Source: Chitinophagales bacterium (GTDB lineage: Bacteria > Bacteroidota > Bacteroidia > Chitinophagales > JADJOU01). From it: 64,000 nucleotides of DNA. The DNA is taken from NCBI GenBank assembly GCA_030832185.1, contig JAURJQ010000016.1:62001-126000 (forward strand), read 5' to 3'. The translations under genes were made by a program, and so were the position numbers. The notes under the pieces were generated by a model. It saw only the letters and a program-made list of their open reading frames with translations, made no database searches and was not told where the DNA came from. Shown one piece after another: positions 25,236 through 33,558 of the stretch; the first letter of the stretch is position 1; each line of letters opens with the position of its first letter.

Positions 25236-25892
25236 TCAGCCCGGCAAACGGTTAATATACTTATCCATTTCCTTTATTTGGTTTAGGATCTCCGCTTGTT
25301 TAGGCTTAGCATCTTTAGCTTTTTTAAAATGCGCTTTCGCTGTTTTATGATCTTTTCGTTGAATGAAAATGGAACAGAGCATCAATTGTGCACTAGCCAT
25401 ACTATCAGGATCATTCATACCCTTTGACAAAGCCTCTCTGAGCTTAGGTAGAGCCGATTTATAATCACCTTTTTGAAAGAAAATAGCCCCATGCTGAAAA
25501 ACTACCATCGCATCCATATCCTTCATAGGCATGCCTAGTTCGCTTGATTTTTTTATGAGTGCCTCTGCTTTGGTAAAATCTTTCTGCGATACTGCCATAT
25601 TACTCTGAATCATATAATACATAGAGCGGACTGGCTTAATAAGCAGTGCAGGGTATTTGACCGAATCAATGACCTTCATAGATAGGTCAAAATCACCTTC
25701 CTCTACAGATTTCTGCAATAACCGAATAGGCCCTAATAAAAAATGAGCTAAAAATAGGATAACCCCAACGGTAATCAATATCCAAGCAAAGTCGAATTTA
25801 TCCATAAATCCCCAAACCAAACCAATGATAAGAAGACCTAATGAGATCCAAACTCTATTAAAAACATAAAACTGCAAAAACTTTGTGTTCAT
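25236..25892 (-). CDS. Membrane-anchored TPR protein
   Basis: A 218-residue protein with two N-terminal membrane helices (VWISLGLLIIGLVWGF and WILITVGVILFLAHFLLG) followed by about four TPR-like helix pairs, e.g. DFTKAEALIKKSSELG, GDYKSALPKLREALSKG and KDHKTAKAHFKKAKDAKPK. It probably scaffolds other proteins on the inner-membrane face. A minus-strand TAGTTTTG at 25913-25920 is placed 21 nt upstream of ATG 25892. Function not known. Confidence 0.7.
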   Translation of the reverse strand: MNTKFLQFYVFNRVWISLGLLIIGLVWGFMDKFDFAWILITVGVILFLAHFLLGPIRLLQKSVEEGDFDLSMKVIDSVKYPALLIKPVRSMYYMIQSNMAVSQKDFTKAEALIKKSSELGMPMKDMDAMVVFQHGAIFFQKGDYKSALPKLREALSKGMNDPDSMASAQLMLCSIFIQRKDHKTAKAHFKKAKDAKPKQAEILNQIKEMDKYINRLPG

Positions 25893-25912
25893 TCTTTTTG
25901 AAAATAAGATGG

Positions 25913-25920
25913 CAAAACTA
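25913..25920 (-). promoter_or_regulatory. Putative -7 element of the TPR protein gene
   Basis: CAAAACTA reads TAGTTTTG on the minus strand, 20 nt before the ATG. Confidence 0.4.
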
Positions 25921-25959
25921 TAAAGACTGGACTAAATAAGACTATAAAACTAGCTAAAT

Positions 25960-27666
25960 TTATTGTACTCCGTGCATTCGCTTCTTCAGAAATCCATTTA
26001 ATAAAATAATAACCAATCCAGCAGTAATTGCAAGAACGGTAAATATTAAGAAAAAAGCAGACATCGAATATTCTAAACTTATTTTGTCTATAAGGCTACC
26101 TGTCTTGCCAGCTAACCAGTTAGCTATCGCTGAAGCCGTAAACCAAACGCCAAACATAAGTCCAACATATCTAGCAGGCGATAATTTACTTATATAGGAT
26201 AATCCGACAGGAGATACGAATAACTCTCCAATTGTATGAAACAAATAGGCTATTATTAGCCATACAATACTTACAGAGGCAACAGTAGCACCTTTCTCAA
26301 TAGAAGAAGCTCCTAATGCAAGTATGCCAAAACCTGCTCCAAGGAGAATTAAACCTAACCCAAACTTAATAGGTGCCGATGGATTATACTTGCTAGCCCA
26401 TATTTTAGATACTAATGGGGCAAATAAAATTATAAATAATGAGTTTAAAATTCCAAACCATGAGGCGGGAATTTCTACCTCATTTAATTTTTCTTTTAGA
26501 ACTGTTGCAGAAACCTTTGAAGTAAATTTGTCTGATTCCTCTGGAAGAATATACTTGAAATTACCTTTTTTATCTAAATCCAGTAAATAAATACGTTCAC
26601 CAACTTTTAACTGAACTTCATTTCGAATAGTAGTTTTTTGACCACCCATGTCTACCTCATAGGTTTTGGTATTAAAATCTTTATTGACCATCCATAAAAC
26701 TATACACCATATAATAATGAAACTAACAGATAAAAAGCCATTGGATAGGCTATACTTTCCAAAGGTTTCCTTCACAAGTTTTATCAATACCCAAGTGATA
26801 ACGCCTAAAGGAATAACGGCCATTAAAGCATTGATGATGGAGAACATATGAGCTTGAGAACCACTAAGAATTCTATTCGTATAATCTTTAGCAAAAATTG
26901 TCATAGAACCTCCAGCTTGCTCAAATGCCATCCAGAAAAAGATGGTAGAAATAGCTAAAATTCCTATGACCATCAATCTATCATTTATTACATTCGCGGG
27001 TGTAGTATCTTCCACTATTGATTCTCCAGCAGCTAGTTTTATTGGTTTTAATCCTAAATTTCCAAAAATAGATTGTGCAAACCAGAATTGTAACATTCCA
27101 AAAAACATGAATATACCTGCCAAGCCGAAACCATAACTCCAACCAGCTTTTTCTCCTACATATCCGCAAAGTAGTATGCCCAAAAAGGCACCTGCATTGA
27201 TACCCATATAGAATATGGTATAAGCTGAATCTTTCTTTTCAGGATTATTTGTATATAACCCACCTACTATTGTTGAAATATTCGGTTTAAATAATCCGTT
27301 GCCTATTATTAAGAGAGATAGACCTAAATAAAAGAAAAATTTGGTTTCAAAAGCCATGGAAGCATGGCCAAGTGTCATTATTAATGCTCCTAATACAATT
27401 GCATTTCGATGACCTAAAAAGCGATCTGCTATTAGCCCTCCCAAAATAGGAGTAATGTATACTAATCCAGTGTACCAGCCATAAAGTTCTAACGCATTTT
27501 CCCTAGACCATTCCCAGCCGCCAATTCCCGTGGAGCTTACTAAAAATAAAACTAACAATGCGCGCATACCATAGTAACTAAAACGCTCCCACATCTCGGT
27601 AAAAAATAATACAAAGAGTCCTGCAGGGTGACCAAATAATGGCTGCTTAATATCTGTTTGTGTCAT
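25960..27666 (-). CDS. POT/PTR-family peptide:proton symporter
   Basis: A 568-residue major-facilitator protein of the proton-dependent oligopeptide family, importing di- and tripeptides. Features: FTEMWERFSYYGMRALLVLFL (motif ExxERFxYYG), ADRFLGHRNAIVLGAL, FKPNISTIVGGLY, FYMGINAGAFLG and a C-terminal FHTIGELFVSPVGLSYISKL. An extra soluble insertion of about 90 residues is predicted between two helices of the C-terminal half (segment NTKTYEVDMGGQKTTIRNE to WFGIL), as in other Bacteroidota POT transporters. Start ATG 27666. Confidence 0.93.
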   Translation of the reverse strand: MTQTDIKQPLFGHPAGLFVLFFTEMWERFSYYGMRALLVLFLVSSTGIGGWEWSRENALELYGWYTGLVYITPILGGLIADRFLGHRNAIVLGALIMTLGHASMAFETKFFFYLGLSLLIIGNGLFKPNISTIVGGLYTNNPEKKDSAYTIFYMGINAGAFLGILLCGYVGEKAGWSYGFGLAGIFMFFGMLQFWFAQSIFGNLGLKPIKLAAGESIVEDTTPANVINDRLMVIGILAISTIFFWMAFEQAGGSMTIFAKDYTNRILSGSQAHMFSIINALMAVIPLGVITWVLIKLVKETFGKYSLSNGFLSVSFIIIWCIVLWMVNKDFNTKTYEVDMGGQKTTIRNEVQLKVGERIYLLDLDKKGNFKYILPEESDKFTSKVSATVLKEKLNEVEIPASWFGILNSLFIILFAPLVSKIWASKYNPSAPIKFGLGLILLGAGFGILALGASSIEKGATVASVSIVWLIIAYLFHTIGELFVSPVGLSYISKLSPARYVGLMFGVWFTASAIANWLAGKTGSLIDKISLEYSMSAFFLIFTVLAITAGLVIILLNGFLKKRMHGVQ

Positions 27667-27728
27667 GTTTGGTTTATTTTAAATTAAGTTAAGCTAAGCG
27701 AATATACAGACTTAGATTAAAACTAGAC

Positions 27729-27758
27729 AAAAAAAGGCCACTCCTCGGAGTAGCCTTT
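27729..27758 (-). terminator. Intrinsic terminator after the lipoprotein gene
   Basis: AAAGGCCACTCC (27733-27744) pairs with GGAGTAGCCTTT (27747-27758) except one mismatch. Read leftward it ends in TTTTTTT, so it terminates the gene at 27784-28293. Confidence 0.8.
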
Positions 27759-27783
27759 AAATTTATTGGTTGTTATAAAATGA

Positions 27784-28293
27784 TTATTTTGTAGGAGCCA
27801 TATAATTATTCACTTTTTCAAACCCAAAAAGACTAGCATCTTGGTAAGTTCTTCTAACCCTAACAGGTATTTTTGAAAACGTACCTCTTCCTACTTGAGA
27901 GAAGCTAAGAATGATCTCCCACTTGAATCGAGCGGCAATAGCCACAGCTGTACCAGGGTCAGTAGACTCTTGTCTATATTCTATTTCTATTTCTGGACCG
28001 TTGGCTGTATTTATAATTTTTACGTCTTTCGGTGCGCTTCCAAACCAAGCTCTTCGGTCATCTAAGAAATAATGAGTTATAACAAGTTGACCCGTTGCTG
28101 GGTTAGCTACGGCTTCAAATCTTTCTGATCCTGAAGTAATTTGATCATCTCTGCCAGTTAAAAATCCAGTGACATAGGATAGCTTCCATTCAGCATTTGG
28201 ATCCTGAACTGTAGGAGTAAACTCATTCATATCTCCACAGCTAGAGAAGTTAATAGCAAAAAATAGAATAATTAAGTAAGACAAATTTTTCAT
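27784..28293 (-). CDS. Putative lipoprotein, unknown function
   Basis: A 169-residue protein with a lipoprotein signal (LIILFFAINFSSCGD; Cys about 19). The mature part begins WKLSYVTGFLTGRDD and is beta-rich, with VITHYFLDD and SFSQVGRGTF. I do not recognise a family. It has its own putative promoter (28316-28323) and a terminator, so it is a single-gene unit. Confidence 0.65.
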   Translation of the reverse strand: MKNLSYLIILFFAINFSSCGDMNEFTPTVQDPNAEWKLSYVTGFLTGRDDQITSGSERFEAVANPATGQLVITHYFLDDRRAWFGSAPKDVKIINTANGPEIEIEYRQESTDPGTAVAIAARFKWEIILSFSQVGRGTFSKIPVRVRRTYQDASLFGFEKVNNYMAPTK

Positions 28294-28890
28294 TCGGTTA
28301 ATTTATTTTATACGCAAATATATGAATTTTTAGAAAAAGTGAAAATTTATTTTAACTCATTATCTTAATTGTTGTGTTTCAATATAATCACATGCTAATT
28401 GATTTGAATTAACTATCAATTAGCAGTATAAAGTTAATTTAATCCACTCTATACCTTATAAAATTAAATAATTATACATTCAATATAGTGGTTATACTAG
28501 ACTGTTTTTATCTCCTAAAATTAAATTTATTCATTTTTGCTGAATTTTACCTGGCAAATCGTCACGTTTTGTCACTTTGGTCATATAAGGATGTCTGTTT
28601 AAGAAAAAAAATATATCTGATAAGTTGTATATTTTGAGTATTTTATGGGATATTCTATAACTTAATTTATATCCTTTAAATCAGTGAAAATTACGTGTTA
28701 TTAAGTTTGCTCAAACGAATGCAGCGCTAATAGAAATCTCTATTGTATAATTATGGAGGCATGATCAGTTATAGATACTTACGCGTGTTTAATTTTTATG
28801 TCTTAATATTAATTTTAAGCTTAAATCCAGTTATTATAGACTTTGAACAAAATGTGGATGGTTGGTTGATTTTTCATTTTCATTTTAATG
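28294..28890. other. Long AT-rich non-coding gap
   Basis: About 600 bp between divergent genes, the largest gap in the window. It contains a -7 element for the leftward lipoprotein at 28316-28323, a short repeated word GTCAC (two copies near 28561-28580) and a TACATTTG at 28891-28898. A 48-codon frame (28761-28907) is not convincing. No RNA family, hairpin terminator or mobile element recognised. Confidence 0.5.
28316..28323 (-). promoter_or_regulatory. Putative -7 element of the lipoprotein gene
   Basis: CAAATATA reads TATATTTG on the minus strand, 22 nt before ATG 28293. Confidence 0.5.
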
Positions 28891-28898
28891 TACATTTG
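28891..28898 (+). promoter_or_regulatory. Putative -7 element of the transketolase subunit gene
   Basis: TACATTTG fits TAnnTTTG and ends 20 nt before ATG 28919. It also argues against the in-frame TTG at 28904 as start. Confidence 0.4.
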
Positions 28899-28918
28899 CT
28901 TTTTTGAAACACCCCACC

Positions 28919-29875
28919 ATGAATTTAGATGATATAATCGTATTAGGAGAGAATGATACTCGCTCGGGTTTTGGAGACGCTATGGCAGTCTTGGCCGATA
29001 CTCATCATAATGTAGTCGCTCTCTGCGCAGATCTCACCGATTCACTAAAACTAGGTGAATTTAAGAAAAAAGTGCCTCAACGGTTTATTCAAGCTGGTAT
29101 TGCTGAAGCGAATATGATAGGGCTAGCTGCTGGGCTAGCGATTGCTGGTAAAATTCCTTACGCCACATCGTTCGCCAATTTTGTCACAGGTCGTGTATAT
29201 GACCAAATACGTCAGTCTGTAGCCTATTCTGATAAAAATGTAAAGATTTGTGCATCCCATGCTGGCCTTACCTTAGGTGAAGATGGTGCTACACATCAAA
29301 TTCTTGAAGATATAGGTTTGATGCAGATGTTACCGAATATGACGGTGATTAATACCTGTGACTACAATCAGACCTACCAGGCGACTTTAGCTATAGCTGA
29401 TTTTGATGGTCCGGTTTATTTGAGATTTGGCAGACCTAAGGTGCCTATTTTTATAACGAAAGAATCAAAATTTGAAATAGGAAAAGCATTGAAATTGTCT
29501 GAGGGTAAGGACATAACTATAGTAGCCACGGGTCATTTGGTCTGGGAGGCTATAGTAGCAGCCAAGAAATTGAAAGAGGAAGGTATCTCGGCTGAAGTTA
29601 TTGACATTCATACGATAAAGCCATTAGATGAGCCTGCTATTCTAGAGAGTGTGTCTAAGACTAAAAAAATAGTAGTAGCCGAAGAGCATCAGCGATTGGG
29701 TGGACTAGCTAGTACCATTGCATTGCTATTAGCGGAGGAAATGCCAATACCTATGGCTATTGTCGCTGTTCAAGACAGCTTCGGGGAAAGCGCTACACCA
29801 GCTGAATTGATGAAAAAATATGGATTAGATGCAGATAGTATTTACGAAGCGTGCAAATCAATACTGAATGATTAA
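28919..29875 (+). CDS. Transketolase C-terminal subunit (Pyr + C domains)
   Basis: A 318-residue transketolase half. The Pyr domain has the catalytic Glu in FIQAGIAEANMIGLAAGLA, then the segment ASHAGLTLGEDGATHQILED. The C-terminal domain follows (EGKDITIVATGHLVWEA; VIDIHTIKPLDE; VVAEEHQRLGGL). Split transketolases need an N-terminal TPP-binding (PP-domain) partner of about 280 residues, commonly encoded just upstream; none is present here. The frame reaches a TTG at 28904, but ATG 28919 suits the promoter. Function in the pentose-phosphate pathway is the likely one. Confidence 0.9.
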   Translation: MNLDDIIVLGENDTRSGFGDAMAVLADTHHNVVALCADLTDSLKLGEFKKKVPQRFIQAGIAEANMIGLAAGLAIAGKIPYATSFANFVTGRVYDQIRQSVAYSDKNVKICASHAGLTLGEDGATHQILEDIGLMQMLPNMTVINTCDYNQTYQATLAIADFDGPVYLRFGRPKVPIFITKESKFEIGKALKLSEGKDITIVATGHLVWEAIVAAKKLKEEGISAEVIDIHTIKPLDEPAILESVSKTKKIVVAEEHQRLGGLASTIALLLAEEMPIPMAIVAVQDSFGESATPAELMKKYGLDADSIYEACKSILND

Positions 29876-29951
29876 TATTTAATCTATTTTGTATAATGAT
29901 TTTTTTAATCAATAGAATATTTAAGATTTTAATTAGTTAGACAAATATTCC

Positions 29952-30731
29952 TTGCAATTAGTAGATACCCATTCCCATCTGTATTTATCTTCCATGAAGG
30001 AAGATAGAGCTGAGTGGCTAGAGCGGCTGGCTGAGAATCGGGTCACAAAAGTTATACTGCCCAATATAGATTTAACATCTATAGAGGATATGCATGAGTT
30101 GTGTGATTTAGAACCTCATACATTTTACCCTATGATGGGTCTTCACCCATGCGATGTGAAGGAAAATTATATCCAGGAATTAGATAACATTCATAGTCAT
30201 TTATCCAAAAATTCTGACCGATACTGCGGTGTAGGTGAAATAGGACTAGATTACCATTGGGATCTGACATTCCAAAAAGAACAAATGATGGCTTTGGAAA
30301 TGCAGTTTGAATGGGCAATAAAATATGATAAAGCCGTTTCGATTCACAGCCGAAAATCGAATCAAGACGTCATTCCTTTGATAAATAGTTATGCGAAAAA
30401 AGGCCTAAGAGGCGTCATGCATTGTTTTTCTGGATCGCAGCAGGAAGCTGATAAAATTATAGATTGTGGATTCTACCTAGGCATAGGAGGTGTGCTGACC
30501 TATCCCAAATCTGGATTGCAAGAAGTGGTCAAAAATATAGATCTGAAATATATTGTATTGGAAACGGATTCTCCTTTTCTAGCCCCAGTGCCATACCGTG
30601 GAAAGAGAAATGAAAGCAGCTATATCAAGGATATTGCTCTTTATCTAGCACAGCTAAAAGGAATATCATTAGAAGAGGTAGCTTTAAAAACTACTGAAAA
30701 TGCTCATCTTATCTTTAAACTAAAAAATTAA
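29952..30731 (+). CDS. TatD-family metal-dependent hydrolase (DNase)
   Basis: A TIM-barrel amidohydrolase of 259 residues. Metal ligands: DTHSHLYL (HxH, residues 5-12), CGVGEIGLDYHWD (Glu), SIHSRKSN (His), MHCFSG (His) and VLETDSPFLAP (Asp). TatD proteins are 3'-5' DNases or D-aminoacyl hydrolases. The start is TTG 29952 because no ATG precedes the conserved N-terminal strand. A small membrane-protein frame follows 5 nt downstream. Confidence 0.92.
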   Translation: MQLVDTHSHLYLSSMKEDRAEWLERLAENRVTKVILPNIDLTSIEDMHELCDLEPHTFYPMMGLHPCDVKENYIQELDNIHSHLSKNSDRYCGVGEIGLDYHWDLTFQKEQMMALEMQFEWAIKYDKAVSIHSRKSNQDVIPLINSYAKKGLRGVMHCFSGSQQEADKIIDCGFYLGIGGVLTYPKSGLQEVVKNIDLKYIVLETDSPFLAPVPYRGKRNESSYIKDIALYLAQLKGISLEEVALKTTENAHLIFKLKN

Positions 30732-30736
30732 ATACT

Positions 30737-30904
30737 ATGTCTCGTCCTATCTTTTATGGTTGGTTATTTGTTTTAGTTATTTTATTCGTCACAGTCTTAT
30801 TCCAGCTCATCCGATTTGGTTTCACCTTAAGGACTATGCTCGGCTTATCCATAGGCATAGGAGGCTTGTTCTTTCTTAAGTATTATAAATCAAAGGTTCA
30901 ATAG
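30737..30904 (+). CDS. Small two-helix membrane protein (55 aa), unknown function
   Basis: ATG 30737 opens 55 codons to TAG 30902-30904. The product has a strongly hydrophobic helix (YGWLFVLVILFVTVLFQLI, about residues 7-25) and a second one (MLGLSIGIGGLFFLKYY). The tail is basic. It starts 5 nt after the tatD stop and could be co-translated. No family recognised; a hypothetical gene. Confidence 0.5.
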   Translation: MSRPIFYGWLFVLVILFVTVLFQLIRFGFTLRTMLGLSIGIGGLFFLKYYKSKVQ

Positions 30905-30932
30905 AACTTTTTTTTGGTAAGAAAGTTGGTAC

Positions 30933-30961
30933 TTGTTTTAGAAAAAAAATAAGTATATTTA
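30933..30961 (+). promoter_or_regulatory. Putative promoter of gltA
   Basis: TTG (30933-30935), an 18-bp spacer and TATATTTA (30954-30961) resemble the -33/-7 Bacteroidota layout, with one mismatch in the last base. Confidence 0.4.
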
Positions 30962-30991
30962 CCACATAATTATTTTACAACTTAAATCTAT

Positions 30992-32281
30992 ATGTCAAAC
31001 GTAGCAAAACTAGAATATAACGGTCAGGTATATGAATTACCTATTATTACAGGGACGGAGAATGAATCTGCAGTGGATATCCGCAAATTAAGAGATACAA
31101 CAGGTTTAGTGACTTTTGACGATGGTTATAAAAATACTGGTTCTACTAAGTCCAAGATAACTTTTATTGATGGAGATAAGGGAATCCTGCACTATAGAGG
31201 CTATGGTATAGAAGAATTAGCTGAGAAAGCTGAGTTTATGGAAGTAGCCTACCTACTCATTTATGGTAAGCTACCGAATGAAGCTGAATATATAGAATGG
31301 AAAAAACAAATGACTAGACACAGTCTAGTCCACGAAGATGTCAAAAAAGTATTTGATGCTTATCCTACAGGTGCTCATCCAATGGGTCAGTTGATGACTA
31401 TGGTCGGAATGATGTCTTCGTTCTACCCAAATAGCCAAGATCCTCAAAAAATGGAAGAGGATAGAAATCTAACCATAATTCGAGTCATGTCTAAGATGCC
31501 AAATCTCTGTGCTATGATGTATAAAAAGAGAATTGGTCATCCTGTTATGTATCCCACGAATGAATTAAGATATGTAGAGGATTATCTATCTATGACTTTT
31601 GGAAATCCGTGTGAGAAATATACGGTAGATCCTGTTATAGCTTCTGCTTTGAATAAACTTTTAATTCTTCATGCGGATCATGAACAAAACTGTTCTGCCT
31701 CAACTGTGAGAATGGTAGGCTCTGCAGGTACCAATTTGTGGGCAACCATTTCCGCTGGAATAGCTGCTTTATGGGGACCAAGTCATGGAGGTGCCAATCA
31801 AGAAGTATTGGAAATGCTCCAAGAGATTAAAGACTCAGGAATAACTACAAAGCAATATGTAGAAAAAGTGAAAAATAAGGAAGCAGGTGTTCGATTGATG
31901 GGCTTTGGACATAGAGTTTATAAAAACTTTGATCCACGAGCTACTATTATTAAAAAATCAGCTGACGATGTATTGAAAAAGCTGGGTGTAGTCGATCCAT
32001 TGTTAGATATAGCGTTAGAGTTAGAACAAATGGCTTTGAGTGATAGTTATTTCGTAGAGCGTAAACTCTATCCAAATGTTGACTTTTACTCTGGTATTAT
32101 ATATAGAGCATTAGGATATCCTACTGATATGTTTACTGTGTTATTCGCTCTTGGAAGACTTCCAGGATGGGTGGCTCAGTGGAAAGAAATGGTAGAAGAA
32201 AAGCAACCTATCTGTCGTCCAAGACAAATTTATATGGGAGAAACACCGAGAGCATATCAATCGACCAAAGATAGAAAATAA
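30992..32281 (+). CDS. gltA: Citrate synthase
   Basis: A 429-residue type II (hexameric-type) citrate synthase that condenses acetyl-CoA and oxaloacetate. Key motifs: FIDGDKGILHYRGYGIEELA, LILHADHEQNCSASTVR (His of the active site), WGPSHGGANQEVLEML (active-site His) and MGFGHRVYKNFDPRA, with the catalytic Asp in the YPNVDFYSGIIYRALG region. Length is normal. The other TCA enzymes icd and sucA are in this window but not linked. Confidence 0.97.
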   Translation: MSNVAKLEYNGQVYELPIITGTENESAVDIRKLRDTTGLVTFDDGYKNTGSTKSKITFIDGDKGILHYRGYGIEELAEKAEFMEVAYLLIYGKLPNEAEYIEWKKQMTRHSLVHEDVKKVFDAYPTGAHPMGQLMTMVGMMSSFYPNSQDPQKMEEDRNLTIIRVMSKMPNLCAMMYKKRIGHPVMYPTNELRYVEDYLSMTFGNPCEKYTVDPVIASALNKLLILHADHEQNCSASTVRMVGSAGTNLWATISAGIAALWGPSHGGANQEVLEMLQEIKDSGITTKQYVEKVKNKEAGVRLMGFGHRVYKNFDPRATIIKKSADDVLKKLGVVDPLLDIALELEQMALSDSYFVERKLYPNVDFYSGIIYRALGYPTDMFTVLFALGRLPGWVAQWKEMVEEKQPICRPRQIYMGETPRAYQSTKDRK

Positions 32282-32289
32282 GATAGATT

Positions 32290-32661
32290 ATGGAAAAATT
32301 TCAATTCTTATTAAGTCTTAAAACAATTATTTTTTATGGCCCCTTCTTCTTAAGTGGCCTCATTTTGAAGTTCTATCCACCTGCAAAAAATAAATTCTAT
32401 GGGTTCAGGACAAATTTAGCTTTAAAGAATGATTATAACTGGTTCTATGCTCAAAACGTCGCAAGTAAGTATATCATTATATTTGCTCCTTTATTCTTCT
32501 TTATCTCGATTCTAATTAAGTATTTGACAGGTTTTATGTTTCAAGCTATTGTGCTCTACACTATCATTGATACCTTGATGCTTATAGTCGCTACGGTCAT
32601 GATATTCTTTCTGACAGAGGATAATCTGCGACACATGTGGAAGGAAAAGAATCAAAAATAG
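32290..32661 (+). CDS. SdpI-family membrane protein
   Basis: A 123-residue membrane protein with three helices (TIIFYGPFFLSGLILKFYP; IIIFAPLFFFISILIKYL; FQAIVLYTIIDTLMLIVATVMIFF). The segment FYGFRTNLALKNDYNWFYA is the SdpI signature (G-x-R-T ... W). Bacillus SdpI protects against the SdpC toxin, but most family members have unknown roles. No toxin gene is adjacent. Eight bases after gltA and followed 3 bases later by lplA. Confidence 0.75.
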   Translation: MEKFQFLLSLKTIIFYGPFFLSGLILKFYPPAKNKFYGFRTNLALKNDYNWFYAQNVASKYIIIFAPLFFFISILIKYLTGFMFQAIVLYTIIDTLMLIVATVMIFFLTEDNLRHMWKEKNQK

Positions 32662-32664
32662 CAG

Positions 32665-33558
32665 ATGAATGCTAAGCAGCTCTGTTATTATATTTCGGAC
32701 TCTTTTGATGTATATTCGAATCTAGCTCTTGAAGAGTATTTTGTTCGTAACTATGATTTTACTAATATCTGTTTATTGCTTGTTTACAGGAATTCATCTG
32801 CTATTGTTTTAGGAAAAAATCAGAACTTTTTTCAAGAAATATATCTTAATTCTTTCTTAACGTCTGATTATCGTTTAGCACGACGCATAAGTGGCGGTGG
32901 CACAGTAGTCCATGATATAGGAAATGTCAATTTTGCTTTTTTTGAAAAGCATGATTTGAAAAATGTAAATAGCTATGCGTCGTCAACCATGCGTATGACT
33001 CAAGTATTAAATCAACTCGGGATAGGAGCCACTATGAATGAACGCAATGCTATCATTCTCGATAATGGAAAGAAAGTAAGCGGAAGTGCTCAGTTTTCAT
33101 CTAGTCAAGCAATTTTGAGTCATTTTACTTTGCTATACGCCTCTAACCTAGATAAAATAGATGATTTAATACGACCAAATAAATTTAAAATTACTACAAA
33201 AGCTAGTCCAAGTGTACGGTCTAGCATTGATAATCTCCAAAATCACACAACTATTTCTATTGATGATTTTATTATGCAAAGTATAGAAATCCTCGGTTAT
33301 GATCAGATTTTGAAATTGGAAAAAACAGAATTGAAAATTGTAGAGCATCTGAGAAATGAAAAATACAGCAGTCCTCAATTTTACTTTGATACAGCTTGTT
33401 CTGGCCACTTACAGAACCAGAAATTATCAATAGAACTCGAAAAAGGTCATATAAAGAGGTTAGAAGGCCTAGCGTCTGAAAATTACTTAAATCGCAGATT
33501 ATTCCATACAGAATTCGATAGAGCAGATGCTATTTGGCAAGCTTTACTCCACGACTAA
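32665..33558 (+). CDS. lplA: Lipoate-protein ligase A family protein
   Basis: A 297-residue LplA/LipB-fold ligase attaching lipoate to lipoyl domains such as those of PDH and OGDH. Marks: CYYISDSFDVYSNLALEEYF, VLGKNQNFFQE, RRISGGGTVVHDIGNVNFAF (lipoyl-AMP-binding RRxSGGGxVxHD), and GKKVSGSAQFSS with the conserved Lys. A C-terminal accessory region is shorter than in E. coli LplA. The stop lies 15 bases inside the convergent T9SS gene. pdhA and sucA users are elsewhere in the window. Confidence 0.9.
   Translation: MNAKQLCYYISDSFDVYSNLALEEYFVRNYDFTNICLLLVYRNSSAIVLGKNQNFFQEIYLNSFLTSDYRLARRISGGGTVVHDIGNVNFAFFEKHDLKNVNSYASSTMRMTQVLNQLGIGATMNERNAIILDNGKKVSGSAQFSSSQAILSHFTLLYASNLDKIDDLIRPNKFKITTKASPSVRSSIDNLQNHTTISIDDFIMQSIEILGYDQILKLEKTELKIVEHLRNEKYSSPQFYFDTACSGHLQNQKLSIELEKGHIKRLEGLASENYLNRRLFHTEFDRADAIWQALLHD

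Noticed and set aside
28294-28890. RNase P or SRP RNA in the large gap
   Set aside because: The conserved core words (such as GAGGAAAGTCC) are not present.
28761-28907. 48-codon frame with a hydrophobic stretch (ATG 28761 to TGA 28907) in the large gap
   Set aside because: Low-complexity AT-rich DNA, overlaps the TTG start region of the next gene and the putative -7 element; no family or conserved pattern.
32290-32661. SdpI as part of a bacteriocin immunity cluster
   Set aside because: No SdpC-like toxin or export gene is adjacent; the neighbours are gltA and lplA, so only the family name is kept.
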